This document shows positions 1-19,089 of a stretch of 64,000 bases of DNA, one piece after another; within the stretch, counting starts at the first letter, position 1; every line of letters starts with the position of its first letter. Source of the stretch: Dillenia suffruticosa (taxonomy: Eukaryota; Streptophyta; Magnoliopsida; Dilleniales; Dilleniaceae); contig JAVTVX010000035.1 in assembly GCA_033439265.1 (NCBI GenBank), forward strand, positions 9,140,001 to 9,204,000, in the 5' to 3' direction. Position numbers and translations under genes: made by a program. Under the pieces are notes generated by a model. The model saw only the letters and a list, made by a program, of their open reading frames with translations, did not search any database and was not told where the DNA came from.

Positions 1-1528
1 ATGACATCCTTCCCATTGTGAACTCCTCCATTTTGAAACCATTCATTATGGTTTAAGTCAAACATGGGAACTGGTGTTCTCACAATAGCATCCCTTCCAC
101 TGTGAAACCTTCCATTCTGAAACCATTCATTATGGTTTAAGTCAAACATGGAAACCGGCATTCTAACAGCAGCTCCCTTCCCATTGAGAATTCTTCCCTT
201 CTGGCTTAAGTTGGCAATCAGAGCTTTATTTCTCATTAATATTGTTTCCTTACCACTATAAGCCCTTTCCTTCTTCGACTCAAGAAACCTAGATGGGAGT
301 GGAATCATATGTTCCTTCTCACTATAAAACCTTTTGTTCTGGTTCAAGTCAAACATTGGGACTGGACTTTGCAATGCAGCATTCTTTTTAGAACTGTGTC
401 TAACTTGGCTCTTCAAACTCTTTTGTTGAACTATACCCTGTTCCAATTGAGGTTTTGGAGGCGGATTTTCCAATAAATACTTGTATCTTTGCTGCAAAAA
501 TCTGAGCCAGAAAACAAATGAACCTAATTCAATAGTCTAACCAAAACATTGGCTGTAAAAGAACAAGGCAAGCATATCAAAAACATCTAAATATCGATAG
601 CTCGTACCTGACTTCAGCTAACAGAATGAACTTCTTTTGTTCCACACACACCAACTTCCTCTTCATTGCTTCCGTCTCCTATAATAGGATCAATAAGTTG
701 TAAACTCTTAGTAACACCTCAAACAACAATAGATCCATCAAAGACATGAATATATGCCAACACCAGAGATTAAAGAAGGGAATAGATAAATCTCTCATTT
801 CATATCAAAATCTGATACATATTTACCAACAAACCATAAGCATCAACAATAGCAAATAAAATAACCAAAGAATATATTAAAAATACTTATATCAGGATCA
901 GAAGAGAAGCTATAAGAAAACTAAAGCAAAATAGCAAGACTCCAGAGAGAGAGAGGGGGGGAATAATCATATCAGGTCAGGAAAGAGTTAACTATACGAC
1001 TTATGAGAAGCTAAACATAAATTGCAATGCTAAAATGCACTCGGCAAAAGCATGGAAACTCAATCACCCAAGGTCACCCAAATCAATTTTCAGATGAAAG
1101 CGTTTCTAAATAAAAAGATATCAACAAAACCCAGGAAAGAAAAACATATTTCCCACAAAAAAACCTAAACCTAACCCACATATATACATCGGATCAATCA
1201 CAAACACTAATACATGACGACCAACATCAACAAAAGGAAAACTAACAAATAACAGCTAAGGAAAGAGTTAAGAAACAACAAATCGAATTCAACCAGAAAA
1301 GTAATCCTAGATCACAGATAAGGTTCTAACTCAAATAAAAGAACATACAACGACGATACAAGAAAAACCTAGATCTTGAAGATCCAAAGAAGGGAAAGAA
1401 GAAAAGACTACCTGAAACAACTCTTGATAATCCTGCAAGAGACTCTCGTGCTTCCAATTGCTCCTTGCATCCTCATAGACAGAAGAATTACCACCAACTA
1501 CACCTTTCATCTTCATTTTCTTAGACAT
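1..1528 (-). CDS. Plant-specific protein with repeated MFDLN modules (5' part, cut by window edge)
   Basis: Three exons can be read on the minus strand: 1412-1528 (starts MSKKMKMKGV), 608-678 (ETEAMKRKLVCVEQKKFILL...) and 501 down to base 1, where the frame is still open. The junctions are GT-AG and phases agree. Exon 2 and the start of exon 3 form a basic, probably coiled-coil segment. Exon 3 contains three copies of a module built around P-V-P/S-M-F-D-L-N, followed in two copies by HNEWFQNG. MFDLN resembles the start of a DLN-type EAR repression motif but lacks the usual following proline, so a repressor role is only a guess. I recall similar short, uncharacterised plant proteins with an MSKKMK start and a basic ETEAKRKKL-like helix, but no function for them. 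The ATG at 1528 is chosen because it matches that start and lies just upstream of the first donor. The C-terminus lies outside the window. Confidence 0.75.
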
Positions 1529-2100
1529 GGAGACTCAAAAGGGTTAAAATAAAAAACCAAGAACAACCCAGAAGCCAAAACCCAACAGGGTACTCCAATT
1601 TTAATCAGATCAAGAAATGATAAGTCTAGAGAGATTACAAGATATGTGTGAGAGAGAGAAAACAGAGAAAGAAGAGAGAGAGAAGGTTCTGGGGGGTTTC
1701 CTGTTTTCCCTGTGAAAACTCTGACCAAGGCAATCCCCAAAAAGCCCACATAAATCGGGAAGAGAGAGAAAGCGAGGACAGAAAGAGAAAGATGAAGATT
1801 GGAGGTGTTGTTTTGCAGAAGGGTAAAAGTGGGAAAATACATATTTGTTTTTCAAGGTGGTTTGGTTTGGTTGGGTTGGGTTGGAGGACACGCTTGAAGA
1901 CATCTCTTCTTTCTTTTCTTCCTTTCCCATCTTTCTTTCTTTTTTGGTTTTTCTTCTTCTCACTTAAATTTTGGTCCAGCTGGGCCATTATAGAGAGAGA
2001 GAATTGGGTGTATATATGTGGGTATGGACTGGACTCTTCCCTTCGTGTGTTGTTTGTTTGGTGCGTAGAGTTTTTATGTTTCTTCTCTCCTTTCCTTTGC
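1529..2100 (-). promoter_or_regulatory. 5' leader and proximal promoter of the MFDLN gene
   Basis: Upstream of the ATG at 1528 the minus strand is pyrimidine-rich (GA runs on the plus strand near 1650-1685, 1760-1790 and 1990-2003), as is common in plant leaders. A TATATA-like stretch at about 2009-2016 in minus orientation could be the TATA box, giving a leader of roughly 450 nt. Long reading frames here consist of low-complexity S/L/F or K/R/E runs and are not convincing proteins. Confidence 0.4.
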
Positions 2101-4424
2101 TTGTGTAGATAAGAGTGATAGAGAGAGACAGGTTTTAAGAGAGAGAGAGAGAAAGAGGCAAGAAGGGTGCTGAAAAAGTTGGAGAGAAAATGGGGGACGT
2201 GGGTGTGCTGTGCTGTTTTTTCTGATGGGTTTGCAGTTGTTGGAAGTACCCTCATATTCTGTCTCTCCCCCCAAATTGAGAGGCCTTTGTGTCTGCAAAT
2301 TTCCTGCTTTCCTATGCCATCCCTAATATTTTTTATCGTTTCATATTAGCCACCTTTCAATATGGTTCTGGTGGCCGAATGGGTGCAATTACTAAGATAC
2401 CCCTTCTTGATTAGCAAAACCCCTTGTCTTGTTCGTTTTCGCCTGCCACCACCCCACCAACCACTGCGTTTCCATTTTTGGAGGCCTATCCTATCACCAT
2501 CTCTATCTCCATCTCTATCCAATGAGTTTAATAGTAATACAAACTTCATTAATATTTTTTAAAAAAATTAAAATTTTAAAAATTAGTATTTAATATATTT
2601 TATGTAATCATAAATTAGTTAGTAAAATATAAAATAATTTAACAATCTCCTTTTTTTTCTTTATCCAGTAAAATACGAAGGAGCTTACCAATATTTTTAT
2701 CAACACAAGTTTTGCGTTAAAAAATTATTTGTAATTTTAATGGAAATAAAAAAATTATTGTACATTATTAATTAATCAAAAAATTTTTCTACCCTTATTT
2801 TGACCGTAAATGAGAGTTCTTTTTATTTTTTTAAAAATAAAATATAATCAAATAGATTTAAATTAAAAAAAAAAAGAAAAAAATGAGAAGATTCTACCAT
2901 TTTAGCTCTCCTCAGCAGACCCAAACGAAGAGGAGTTTTCTTATGGAACTTAATTTTGCTGTAAAGAATTTTCTTTTATCGATTAATAAAAAAATCTAAA
3001 TTAGACTGACTCTAATTACTAACATCATCAAAGTGGCCACCTTGACCTTGACCCATGTAAAAAACTAATAACTAGAATTAAAAAATTAAAAAATATTTTT
3101 TCTCTCTCATATAAAACTAATAGGAGGAGGGACAAAAATGGAAAAAAAAAATAAAACACTAAAAGGGAGTACCTTCCGAAAGCCACCATGATAGGACCTC
3201 TGTAAATGGCCCTTGCAGCGACTGCACAGTGGGCTGGGTAGAGGTTTGATTTGAAAATTCGAAGTCCCAAATAAACTAAGAAAGAGAAAAAAAAAACAAA
3301 GAGCTGTTGGTGCCTGGTGGGTGTTGATCATTTATGATTTGTCTTACCCCTTACCAGAATTTTCGTCGGTTAAGGAGTCCAATTTGGGGTTTTCCCCAAT
3401 TTTTTCAAGAATTTTTCATCATCATCGAGGGGCACGTCGTCTAAGGTCTCTAGCTGGGTAGCCTTTTTCTTCCCATTCCCAGTGAAGTAATTAATGGAGG
3501 CAAGGACATGGGAGGAGAGAGAGAGAGAGGGGATAACACAATACTATAATATATATATATGTAAAGCATATGTTATTCACAGGAAACGCAATTGAGGTTT
3601 ACTTACACAACAGTGGCCATCAACATTCGAACAAGTGGTAAGTAGCAGTAGCATCACAGCGGCAACATTGTTGCCCCCCATTAACATTTTCCAATTGTTG
3701 ACTTTCTATTTTCAAGACAACACAACTTTATCATAGGCTTCTGTACACACTCGTTTGGAAAAAAGCAAAAGGGGGAGAGAAAAAATACTCAAAGAATGTA
3801 GGCTAGACTTTGTTCGATTATTCTATGTATTCAATAATTTAAGAATGCATTGCACACATGAGACACGATACTAATTAAATAGATGATTAGACACACAAAC
3901 ACACGCATTGACTATCATATCTGCAATCGCAAAGTTTCAATCATTAAAAGGAAGGCAGTCGGTTAAACTTATCAATTTTAAGATTATTTTATAAAATATT
4001 TAAAAGTTTATTAATATAAAAAAATTTATTTGATATATTTTCCTTTAAAAAAAATAATAGCATATAAATTCTAATAAAATTATAAATTATAATATTATAA
4101 TTAAACAGAAATAAAAAATAGTACGGAAGACCAAATTACCACTCATCCAAAATGACGACAACCGCCGTTTCAACCTTTTGCTATTTTGTGATTTATTAAA
4201 AATATTAAAAACAAATATAATCGATTTAATAAAATATGATACTAAATTTTTTAATAAAATTTAAATTTTAAAATTTAAAAATAAAAAATTTATGATAAAA
4301 GAATAATTTTCTAAATAAAATTTCAGAGACAATCGAAATAGATTAATCAAAATATAATTTAGAATAGCGATCATCTAATAAAAAAATATTAAAACAACTT
4401 ATTTTATTCATATTCTCACTAAAA

Positions 4425-4462
<38 letters not shown>

Positions 4463-4905
4463 TGATTAATGTGCGGTTCGAGTGGGATCCAATGCTGATG
4501 CCGGCTTGATGGCTGGCCTGAATTTAGTAACATTACTGATTTACTTCCACCCTGTGGAGACAACTCTCTCTCTCTCTCTCTCTCTCTAAACTCAAAAATA
4601 AGAAAATAAATTGAAAGCAAGAAAGTAAAATGGGGCAATTCAGCAATTCCACTACATTTCCTGCCAAAAACTTAATTTGAGTATTGTTGTCATAGAACAA
4701 GATCTTGTCTCGGAAACACATAGAATTGAAACTAATTTGAATGAATGATCTATACACTAATAAATGAAATCCACCTATATATATATATGATATGAAAAAA
4801 GCTATATATTGCTAGTCTCTTGCACATGCAAATTGCTCAAACCTAAATCCACATTTCATTTTTATTTGTTTTCCCAAACTAATTTTGCTTCTTTTTCCTG
4901 TAATT
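2101..4905. other. Intergenic, AT-rich, no convincing gene
   Basis: This stretch lies between two minus-strand genes. It holds long A/T runs, a (TA)n tract near 4430-4458 and a (CT)n tract near 4563-4587. A short minus-strand reading frame ending at 3370-3372 (TLDDVPLDDDEKFLKKLGKT in its middle) has gene-like composition but no start, splice context or recognisable family. Confidence 0.6.
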
Positions 4906-11261
<6,356 letters not shown>

Positions 11262-11407
11262 TGGTATAATATAAAACTAATAGGGGTACCAGGCTTTGAG
11301 TTTATTGATACATGTAATGCATTTAGGGCAGCTACATTGTAAAAGCAGATGCCTCAGAACTTGGTTACAAATAAGGAAGTAGCCTCACGCGTCATAAATG
11401 TATCCTT

Positions 11408-11447
<40 letters not shown>

Positions 11448-14227
11448 TCTGGGTCTGTGGTCCAGTTGAATGAAGATGTATGCAGATGGCCAAATGTAAT
11501 AATTAAGATGGGTGGGGTTGAGAGAGAGAAAGAGACTCTTGTGACCTCTCCTCCAGAGGGTCTGCAATTTTTTTTTTTGTTTTGGTGGAAATCCATAGCG
11601 TGATGCAGAAACATAGCATGAGACAAATGGAGCTCTCATCTCATTTCATCGTCTCTTCCTATTGTTGGCATGCAATGCTTCACCAATTATGACTGTTATA
11701 ATATATGCTTGAGGCAAGAGGAAAAAAAAAACCTTTCAAAGTAATTAAACCCATAATTTTAAATAATGGAGAAAAAAAAATGCTATTGAACGAATGATCT
11801 AAGTAAAAGCTTTTTGATCAGCTTTTTGGTATTTATGTAGATTCAATTAGGATTTTAATGCAGGATATCTTTATTAAAATTCTAGTTTAGTTCTTTGTTT
11901 ACGTAAATGAATTTTGAAATTTGTTAATTTTAATATGTTATTGATTTTTTAATAAATTATCGTTATCTCATAATTATACAGGATATTTCATATATCTCAT
12001 AAACTCATCTTTTTTAAAGGGTTAAAATTTTTCAGATCCTGTTTTTTTTATATACAAAATTTAAATTCAAGATTTAATTTAAAATATATCAGTGTCCGGT
12101 CATTGAACCATTAATTTTAACATTCTTCTAATCCGAGAATAAGCTTTTACTAAATTCTTTACTCTTGGCTCCTCTGTTAACAAGTTCAAATTTTCTGAAC
12201 AAAATACAAGACAAACTTTTCCCAAGTCGATTGCATAAAAATTTTATTTATACATACACACACATATAGTACATATATATATATATATTTATGTACCTAA
12301 AAGGTGTGTTGTCCAGCTCCTTTCCTTTATCTTCTTTTGTCTTGCCCTTTTTTTTTTTTGCCTTTAGAAAGTGGAAGACTGCGGAGATGGAGTCAAAACG
12401 GTAATAATATGGACTCAGAATTGTAGGAGATTTTTGTTTTGGGGGGGGGGGGGGGGTGTGGATGTTTTGATGCTGTCTCATGAGGGCCACATCCCAAATC
12501 AGATCATTCCACTGCTCGTAATTGGGGTTTTGCCAAATATTAAATGGATTTGTCAACTTTCCTACAATAAAAACAAGGAGTTATTTTGTTTTTGTAATTA
12601 AAAAAATAAAATAAAATTTAAATTTAAATCTTTATTACATGTTAAAATTTTGAATTATTCAAATAAATATGGATCAAAGATTAAAAACTCTAATTGTATA
12701 AATCGAACTCAAATTTTTATTTTTTATTTATTTTTTTAAATAAACGCCTCCTCATTGTTCACCATTATATATATCCTCCATTAATCGAGCTTATCCATTT
12801 GAATAATTATATATTTGCTGTATGTGATAATTAATTTTATTACACTTTTACAGAGAGAGAGAGAGTCACTAGTTTTGTTCATTTTAACTTTTATTTTATT
12901 TTCTGTGGGATGAAGTGCGGTAATAATATCATCATGAAGAAAGCATATAATTATATATATATGGTAACAATTCATAATTCTTGGTGTAAGTTTGCAAGAT
13001 TTTAAGCATTACCAATCACATATTTTTAATAATAATTTGTATATTTTCTTAATAATGCCATAAATTTTATATATTTATTGATTTAATGGTGAGACTTTTA
13101 CCCAAATTCGGTAAATATATTGCATTTTCTCTTTTAAAATTCCTCAATTCAATAATAATAATAATAATAATAATAATTTAGTGAAAAACCGAATATTTAT
13201 CTTATAATAATAATAATATTTGAAATAGGGTAGAAAGGAATGACCTAGTCCGAGCTGAACCAAGATCTTAAGTTACTAAAAAAGTTACCCGTGTAAGTCT
13301 GACTTGTCACTTATAGGCCAAAAAATTAGTCTTAGTATGTGTGTTATTAGTATATTAGGCCAAAACCTGTAGACAAGTTGTAAATAAAAAAGCAAATACG
13401 ATATTATTATTAAGTAATAATATATATAATAATTATATAATATAAATTATAAATCATTTATTATACCAACTAACTTGTTAAATTAATGAATCAGACCGAA
13501 CAATAAGCGAAGTCTTTAATTTAACCGACTTACTTCTGGTCTAAATCTAACTTAATTATACATATAAATCGATTCGAATCAAACCAAAATATGGAAGGAC
13601 AACCTGAGAAAAGGTAGAAATGAGTCACTCCGAGATAAATTAAGAGAGGGGATTTATTATAAAAATGATTTGTCTTGTGACCTATAATAAATTCTAAATG
13701 AAAAACAAATCTTTGTGTTCATCCTGTTGGTAAAATGGTTCCTCCCATTAATGTGCTGTTTTAAATATTGGTTTTGTTATGTGTATTATAATTATTTTTA
13801 GAACTATTTGCTAATGTGAAAACTGTTGAAAATAAATTGCAAATTTTTTTTTTTAAAGATTTATATTGTATTGATATTTTTAAAATTGAATTATAATTAT
13901 ATTAAATCTATTTTGGAAACATAACATGATATAATATTTTATTATGTATAATATTATAGTGCACGATTTATCATTTATAATATTATATGATCTTATGATA
14001 TTATACTCTGTTTTATGCATTTTGTCCTTCTCAAACAATTGCTTTTTAGGTTTAATGCCAAATTGGAAACTTAAGAGGCCACGTGATTGCAAGCGTGCAA
14101 AATTGGTGAACCAGGGAGAAGGAAAGCACGAATGCAATTGTAATGTAGGAGTGGCTCTTTGTCTTCTTCCCAAGGAATATGAAACGTACTATCCTTGAAC
14201 CTTCTTCCGTCTCCCGAAATTCTAGAA
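11262..14227. other. Intergenic, AT-rich, microsatellites only
   Basis: No gene is supported. Contents: (CT)n at about 11411-11440 running into ACACAC, a 16-G run at about 12441-12456, (ATA)n near 13148-13178, and many short A/T tracts. Reading frames of 60-100 codons here are low-complexity or AT-driven and show no family motif. Confidence 0.6.
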
Positions 14228-14353
14228 ACAGTTGATGAGACTCATCCTCTCCCCAGCTGTGACATTTATCCCCATCGCTTATGCCATTGTCCTACGGTCA
14301 AAGTGCCCCACAGATGTATGTAAAAATAATTTTACATTTTCGTTTTGAATCTC

Positions 14354-14394
<41 letters not shown>

Positions 14395-15184
14395 ATATTA
14401 ATAAATATGAGCTTTAGTTTAAATTTAAAAATAAAAAGCTACGAAGAGGTTTCTCGGTTCTCGTATATGACTTTCCTTGTTTCACGAAGATCATTATTTT
14501 GGAGGTTTTTCTTGTATATGAATTTTAGTTTCAAAGACCAAGAAGGGAATAGATGATTCATCATCTGAAGCACCGAGTAAATTGGATAGATGTGGAGGTC
14601 TTTCGGTTGTAAGATACCCTTTCGCAAAGGGAGAGGAAGATAGGGGAAAAAAGAGTGTTCATGGCCACTTTGAATATTAGAAACGAAGAGGTTGACCATC
14701 TAAGAACTGATCTGAGCATGGTGCTCCAACAGTGTGAAGTAACCTTCAAGAGATGTGAAGAACCGGAGGTTGAGGCTAGGGTGTGCAAGGCACATTTGCA
14801 TGCTACGAAGAAGCTGGCCGAAGTGTGTGGGCGGTCTCTTCAAGCTGCTGACGAAGGATAGTCAAGCAAGGAGGGACTGTTGCAAAGATTATCAATCAAC
14901 ATTCTTGCGTTCAGCATAGCCTATTTGACAGGCTTCAATGCGTTATAGAGATTATCCATCGGGCAAGGCAGGATTATTGGGTACCATGCTCCCGGAGGGT
15001 AAGAACGCCAGCCTTGAAGTGCCAAATTCGGAACTTATACTCGTTCCTATGGGTGAGGTTTCTCTTGAGGTAGAGGACGATAATGTTACTGTAGATATTT
15101 CCCGAGCCAACTTGAAGTCTAGTACTGTCCCGTCTCTTACTCCCCCTTGATCTTTTTTCTTCCTTGCCTGTGATATTATAATAC
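14228..15184 (+). repeat. Unit A of a roughly 1-kb tandem duplication (degraded element, gag-like tail?)
   Basis: This unit starts near GTTGATGAGACTCATCCTCT and is followed by unit B carrying the same landmarks in the same order (CTCGTATATGACTTTCCTTG, TACCCTTTCGCAAAGGGAGA, then the coding-like piece YRDYPSGKAGLLGTM...EGKNASLEVPNSELILVPMG). The middle has coiled-coil-like residues (EEVDHLRTDLSMVLQQCEV). The composition is reminiscent of the C-terminal part of plant transposon gag-like proteins, but I cannot identify it firmly. It is a fossil, interrupted in several places. A (TA)n tract sits at 14357-14388. Confidence 0.55.
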
Positions 15185-16200
15185 TGTTGATGAGACTCAT
15201 CCTCTTCCACATGTGATGTTTATCCCTGTCACTTTTATTATTCAACTCAAATTTTATTCGATTAATTAAATTCAAATATTATAAAATTTATTTTAAAAAT
15301 TAATTCTTTTAAATCTTTTTTTACTATTTTTAATATTTAAACTCGAAATCACTAATCAAAAAAATAAAATGTTCAACCACTTAATTTAAAAAAATTTGAT
15401 ATTTATCTCCATGCCATTGTTCTACTATAGATGTGCCCTCTAAATCAATATAAAAATATTTTTACATTTTTGTTTTGTTCTCGTATGTGACTTTCCTTGT
15501 TTCATGTAGACCATTGTTTTGACGTAATTTCAAAATCTGAGAAGAGAACAGATCAGATGGACATGGAGATTTTTTAGTTGCAAGATACCCTTTCGCAAAG
15601 GGAGAGGGAGATAGGGGAAGAAAGAGTGTCGATAGCCACTTTGATGTTAGAAACGAAGAGGTTAACCATCTAAAAATTGATTTGAACACAGTACTCCAAA
15701 ATGGTGTGAAGTAGCCTTCAAGAGATATGAAAAACCGGAGGCGGAATCTAGGATGCAAGACGCACATCTACAAGCTACGAAGAAGCTGGCCGAATTGTGC
15801 GGGCGGTCTTTTTAGGCTGCTGATGAAAGATAGTCAAGTTAGGAGGGACTGTTGTAAAGATTATCGATCAACATTCTCGCATTCAGTGTAGGCTATTCGA
15901 GAAGCTACAATGCGCTATAAAGATTATCCGTCGGGCAAGGCAGGGTTGTCAAGTGCTATGCCCCTGGAGGGTAAGAACGCCAGCCTTGAAGTACCAAATT
16001 CGAAACTCATATGCATTCCTATAGGCGAGGTTTCTCTTGAGGTAGAGGACAAAAATGTTGCTGCAGATACTTCCCAAGCCAACTTGAAGTCTAGTACTCT
16101 CCCATCTCCTATTCCCCTTGATCTGTTTTCTTCCTGTGCCTTTTGGTTTTCCCTTGGGATCTTTTCTATTTTTTTTTTTTTTGCTTGTCTGGGCCAACAC
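15185..16200 (+). repeat. Unit B of the 1-kb tandem duplication
   Basis: Second copy, offset by about 960-1020 bp from unit A at different landmarks and roughly 80% identical over the alignable parts. Its coding-like piece starts near 15910 (YKDYPSGKAGL, then EGKNASLEVPNSK and GEVSLEVEDKNV). It extends a little further than unit A, into a T-rich stretch and the minisatellite. It is also interrupted and looks non-functional. Confidence 0.6.
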
Positions 16201-16282
16201 TTTGATTAATGAAAATTCATGACCATTTCACTTGTTCGGATTATTGTATTAATAGTATGTTTCATTGTGTATAGCCAAAAAA

Positions 16283-16658
16283 GTTTGTCGTGACTATCCA
16301 TCGGGAAAATATATCTCTTATTGACGACTCGTTCGTTTAATAGAGTTAGTCGTGTCTACCCAACAGAGAGATACGTCCTTTATTGACAACATATTCGTTT
16401 AATAGAGTGGGTCATGCTTACCCAAAGGAGAGATATGTCCGTTATTGATGGTACGTTCATTAGATAGCGTAGGTCGTGCCTACCTAATGGGGAGATGCGT
16501 CTTTTATTGACAACATGTTCATTCAATAGAGTAGGTTATGCCTACCTGATGGGGAGATACATATCTTATTAACGACATATTCATTTGATAGAGTGGGTCG
16601 TGTTTACCCGACGAGGAGATACGTTCCTTATTGATAGCATGTTTGTTTGATAGAGTGT
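16283..16658 (+). repeat. 62-bp minisatellite, about six copies
   Basis: Successive TTATTGAC-like words recur at about 16318, 16380, 16442, 16505, 16567 and 16628, a spacing of about 62 bp. Each unit contains a GTTCGTTTAATAGAGT-like and a GTCGTGCCTACCC-like block, then GGGGAGATACGTC. Units differ at many positions, so the array is old. A single extra unit lies apart at about 17208-17275. Position directly after the duplicated gag-like fossil suggests it was the 3' untranslated region of the same element. Confidence 0.85.
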
Positions 16659-18887
16659 AAGGCTCAGTTACATATATTCGGCATGATGCGTTCGTTATGA
16701 GAGGAATGTAAAGCGAAATTCCAAAGCACAAAGAATTATAATGCAATTAGTATTGTGAAAGCAAAGTGTCATAAAGGAAATAACCATAATGCAACTAACG
16801 AATAGAGAAACAAAGCTTGGCGTTATAAAGTATGCGGTGAGTAATCTAGAGTCATAAACGTAATAAGAAGAGGATGTATATATAGCCTTCGTGTGAGTCT
16901 CGTATCCATTTGGAACGTTAAAACCTTTGTTCTTTTATAAAAATATTCCGATATTGCGAGAATCGTAATGAAAAATTCCCAAATATTTGGAGTCTTATTA
17001 ATCAGAAAAGTTTAAATTGTCAAAAGATTCATTTTCTTCTTGACGATAAGTAAGAATCTCCTTCATGATTACGGGAGATTTTTTCAATGATTCAAGAGAA
17101 AGTAAATATTACTTTTAGTTAAATAGTGATACCAAATATGGAGAAGACATTGGGATCGACCAGCTAACTACCGAGAAGGATAAAATCAACAAACACTAAA
17201 AGAATCGGTCGTACCTACCCATCAGAAAGATAAATTCCGTATTAATGACATATTTTGATACATTTAATCTATTAGATTACAGACTTGGAGGATCTAAAAC
17301 CCTGTAACAATGAACTTTTAGGCATTGCTCCATCAATACATATAAAAGAAAAAGGGCATTGTCTCTGAAAATATTAAGCTTCTTTCCATTTTTTTTTAAG
17401 GGAAGTGTTTGGATGGGAAACACCATATATTATCCTTTATTACTACCGACACTTTGTAATAAAATTGTGTTGACATATGTATTCTTTGTACGGGGGAAAA
17501 ATGGAATAAATTTTTCTTAAGAAATCATTACCCATGATACGAGCATAGCCTCCAAGGATACCTTGCATCACAGAGTATGTATCTTCCGTTCCTTACCCAC
17601 TTTGTTGCCAAGCTTCAATCAAAATCCAATTTTTCCCAAAATGTTTGATATTTTGTCACAATATTGTGTGTGGGTGTGTATCTGTTAAATATGCATAATA
17701 ATTCGTAAATTATATCTCAAACTCTTTACACCCCAAGTAAAATTTTGATTGTATTTAAAATCTCGTTGTGTAGTTACCTAAATATATAAATATATTAAAG
17801 TTTATTTAGAAAGAAATATATTGATTATAATTAGCGAACACTATTGTTTCTTGGTCATGAGGATAACTACAAACTAAGCAACCTAATTAATGATATCCAG
17901 TAGGTGATGTTACGGGAGTTGCCCCCCTTGGTAGCTTACGTAAATATTTAGTGGCTGTCCTTTTTTGTCCGCATCTAATTTTATGATTCGAAGATATGCT
18001 TGGAGGAGATTTGGGAGTGGCCGCTCTTGTTTTGTGGTTAAATGGTTTGAAAGGTTTCGCTTCAAACTTTTTTTGTTGTCTGAACTCTGACCTCAGGGTT
18101 AACTCTCTCTCTCTCTCTTTCGCTCTCTCTCTCATGATGTTAGTAGAGCACTGTGGGTTGGGCCCAATGAGGGCGGTAAACTTTGATCTAGAGTCCTAAA
18201 CCCACCCGAAGCTCAAGCCCTCTCCACAAGTCCAGGCCACCCAACATGGTGCATTTATATTGGCTGAACCTATTTTCTGCATGAAAGGGATTCCAGTCAG
18301 ATGAGAGACCCAAAACAAGTGCCACTGCCCAAAAGATGGCCTAAATATTTACTTCGGCCATTCTCAAATCTAGAGATTGGGTGAGTCAAGTTTTGCTCTG
18401 TTCCCAAAGAAGTCAAGCCTACATCCAAGAATGAAAGAGCTGTAACCATGATCTGCTTCTCGAGGTCCTGCCAGCCCTAATAACAGTTCCAGAACCTCCC
18501 TTCTCGGCTCCGTGGCTAGAAAAATTAGAATCGGAACCATCGCTCTTGTTTCATTCCCCAGTTGTTTCCTATCTTATTTATTTATTATTTTTCACGTTTT
18601 TGTTAAGATGAATATTTTTTTAAAAAAATTAATTGGTATTACTACAAAACATTAACATTATTTATTGAAATATTATAAATGACACTAAAAATTTATTAAA
18701 AAGCATTTAAATTCCATTGGGAGGGACATTTTAATATTATTTTCTAATTTGTATATGAGGAAAGGCAGAGGGATAACCATATTTGCCACCCCAAAATCCC
18801 TCAAAAATGGAAAATCTAATTCTAATCTTAACCAAGTGGAGTGTTTATATATTTATACATCATATCTTGAATTTTGACTTAGTTACG
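16659..18887. other. Mostly unassigned sequence with one stray minisatellite unit
   Basis: Apart from the degenerate 62-bp unit near 17208-17275, I recognise nothing. The 16.7-17.3 kb part may belong to the same fossil element as units A and B. A short (CT)n tract lies at 18104-18134. No coding region is supported. Confidence 0.5.
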
Positions 18888-18900
18888 ACCAACTTGATAC

Positions 18901-19076
18901 TTTTTTTTTTCACCATCGATATCTGAGTTTTACCTGACAAATTCGTTTCGAGTATTATGAGACTTATTTTTTAGGTTGGATCACCTAAATCTCTTTTTGT
19001 CATTATCAGGATTTGAACTCAAAATCTCTGATTAAGAGGGTAGAGTATTTGATCACTCAACTCAAAAGAGTTTGGT
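18901..19076 (-). mobile_element. SINE, 176 bp, with perfect 13-bp target duplication
   Basis: ACCAACTTGATAC occurs at 18888-18900 and again at 19077-19089, flanking the sequence exactly. The left end is a run of ten T, the poly(A) tail of a minus-strand insert. Near the other end, read on the minus strand, is a box-B-like GAGTTCAAATCC and, about 40 bp before it, a box-A-like GAGTGATCAAATACTC. These three features together make a tRNA-derived SINE. It has no coding capacity. Confidence 0.85.
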
Positions 19077-19089
19077 ACCAACTTGATAC

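Noticed and set aside
1635-2255. Long minus-strand reading frame of about 206 codons
   Set aside because: Low-complexity S/L/F and K/E runs caused by the (GA)n-rich leader of the MFDLN gene; no domain.
16283-16658. CRISPR-like array
   Set aside because: The whole 62-bp unit is repeated with no unique spacers, in a plant nuclear sequence; it is a minisatellite.
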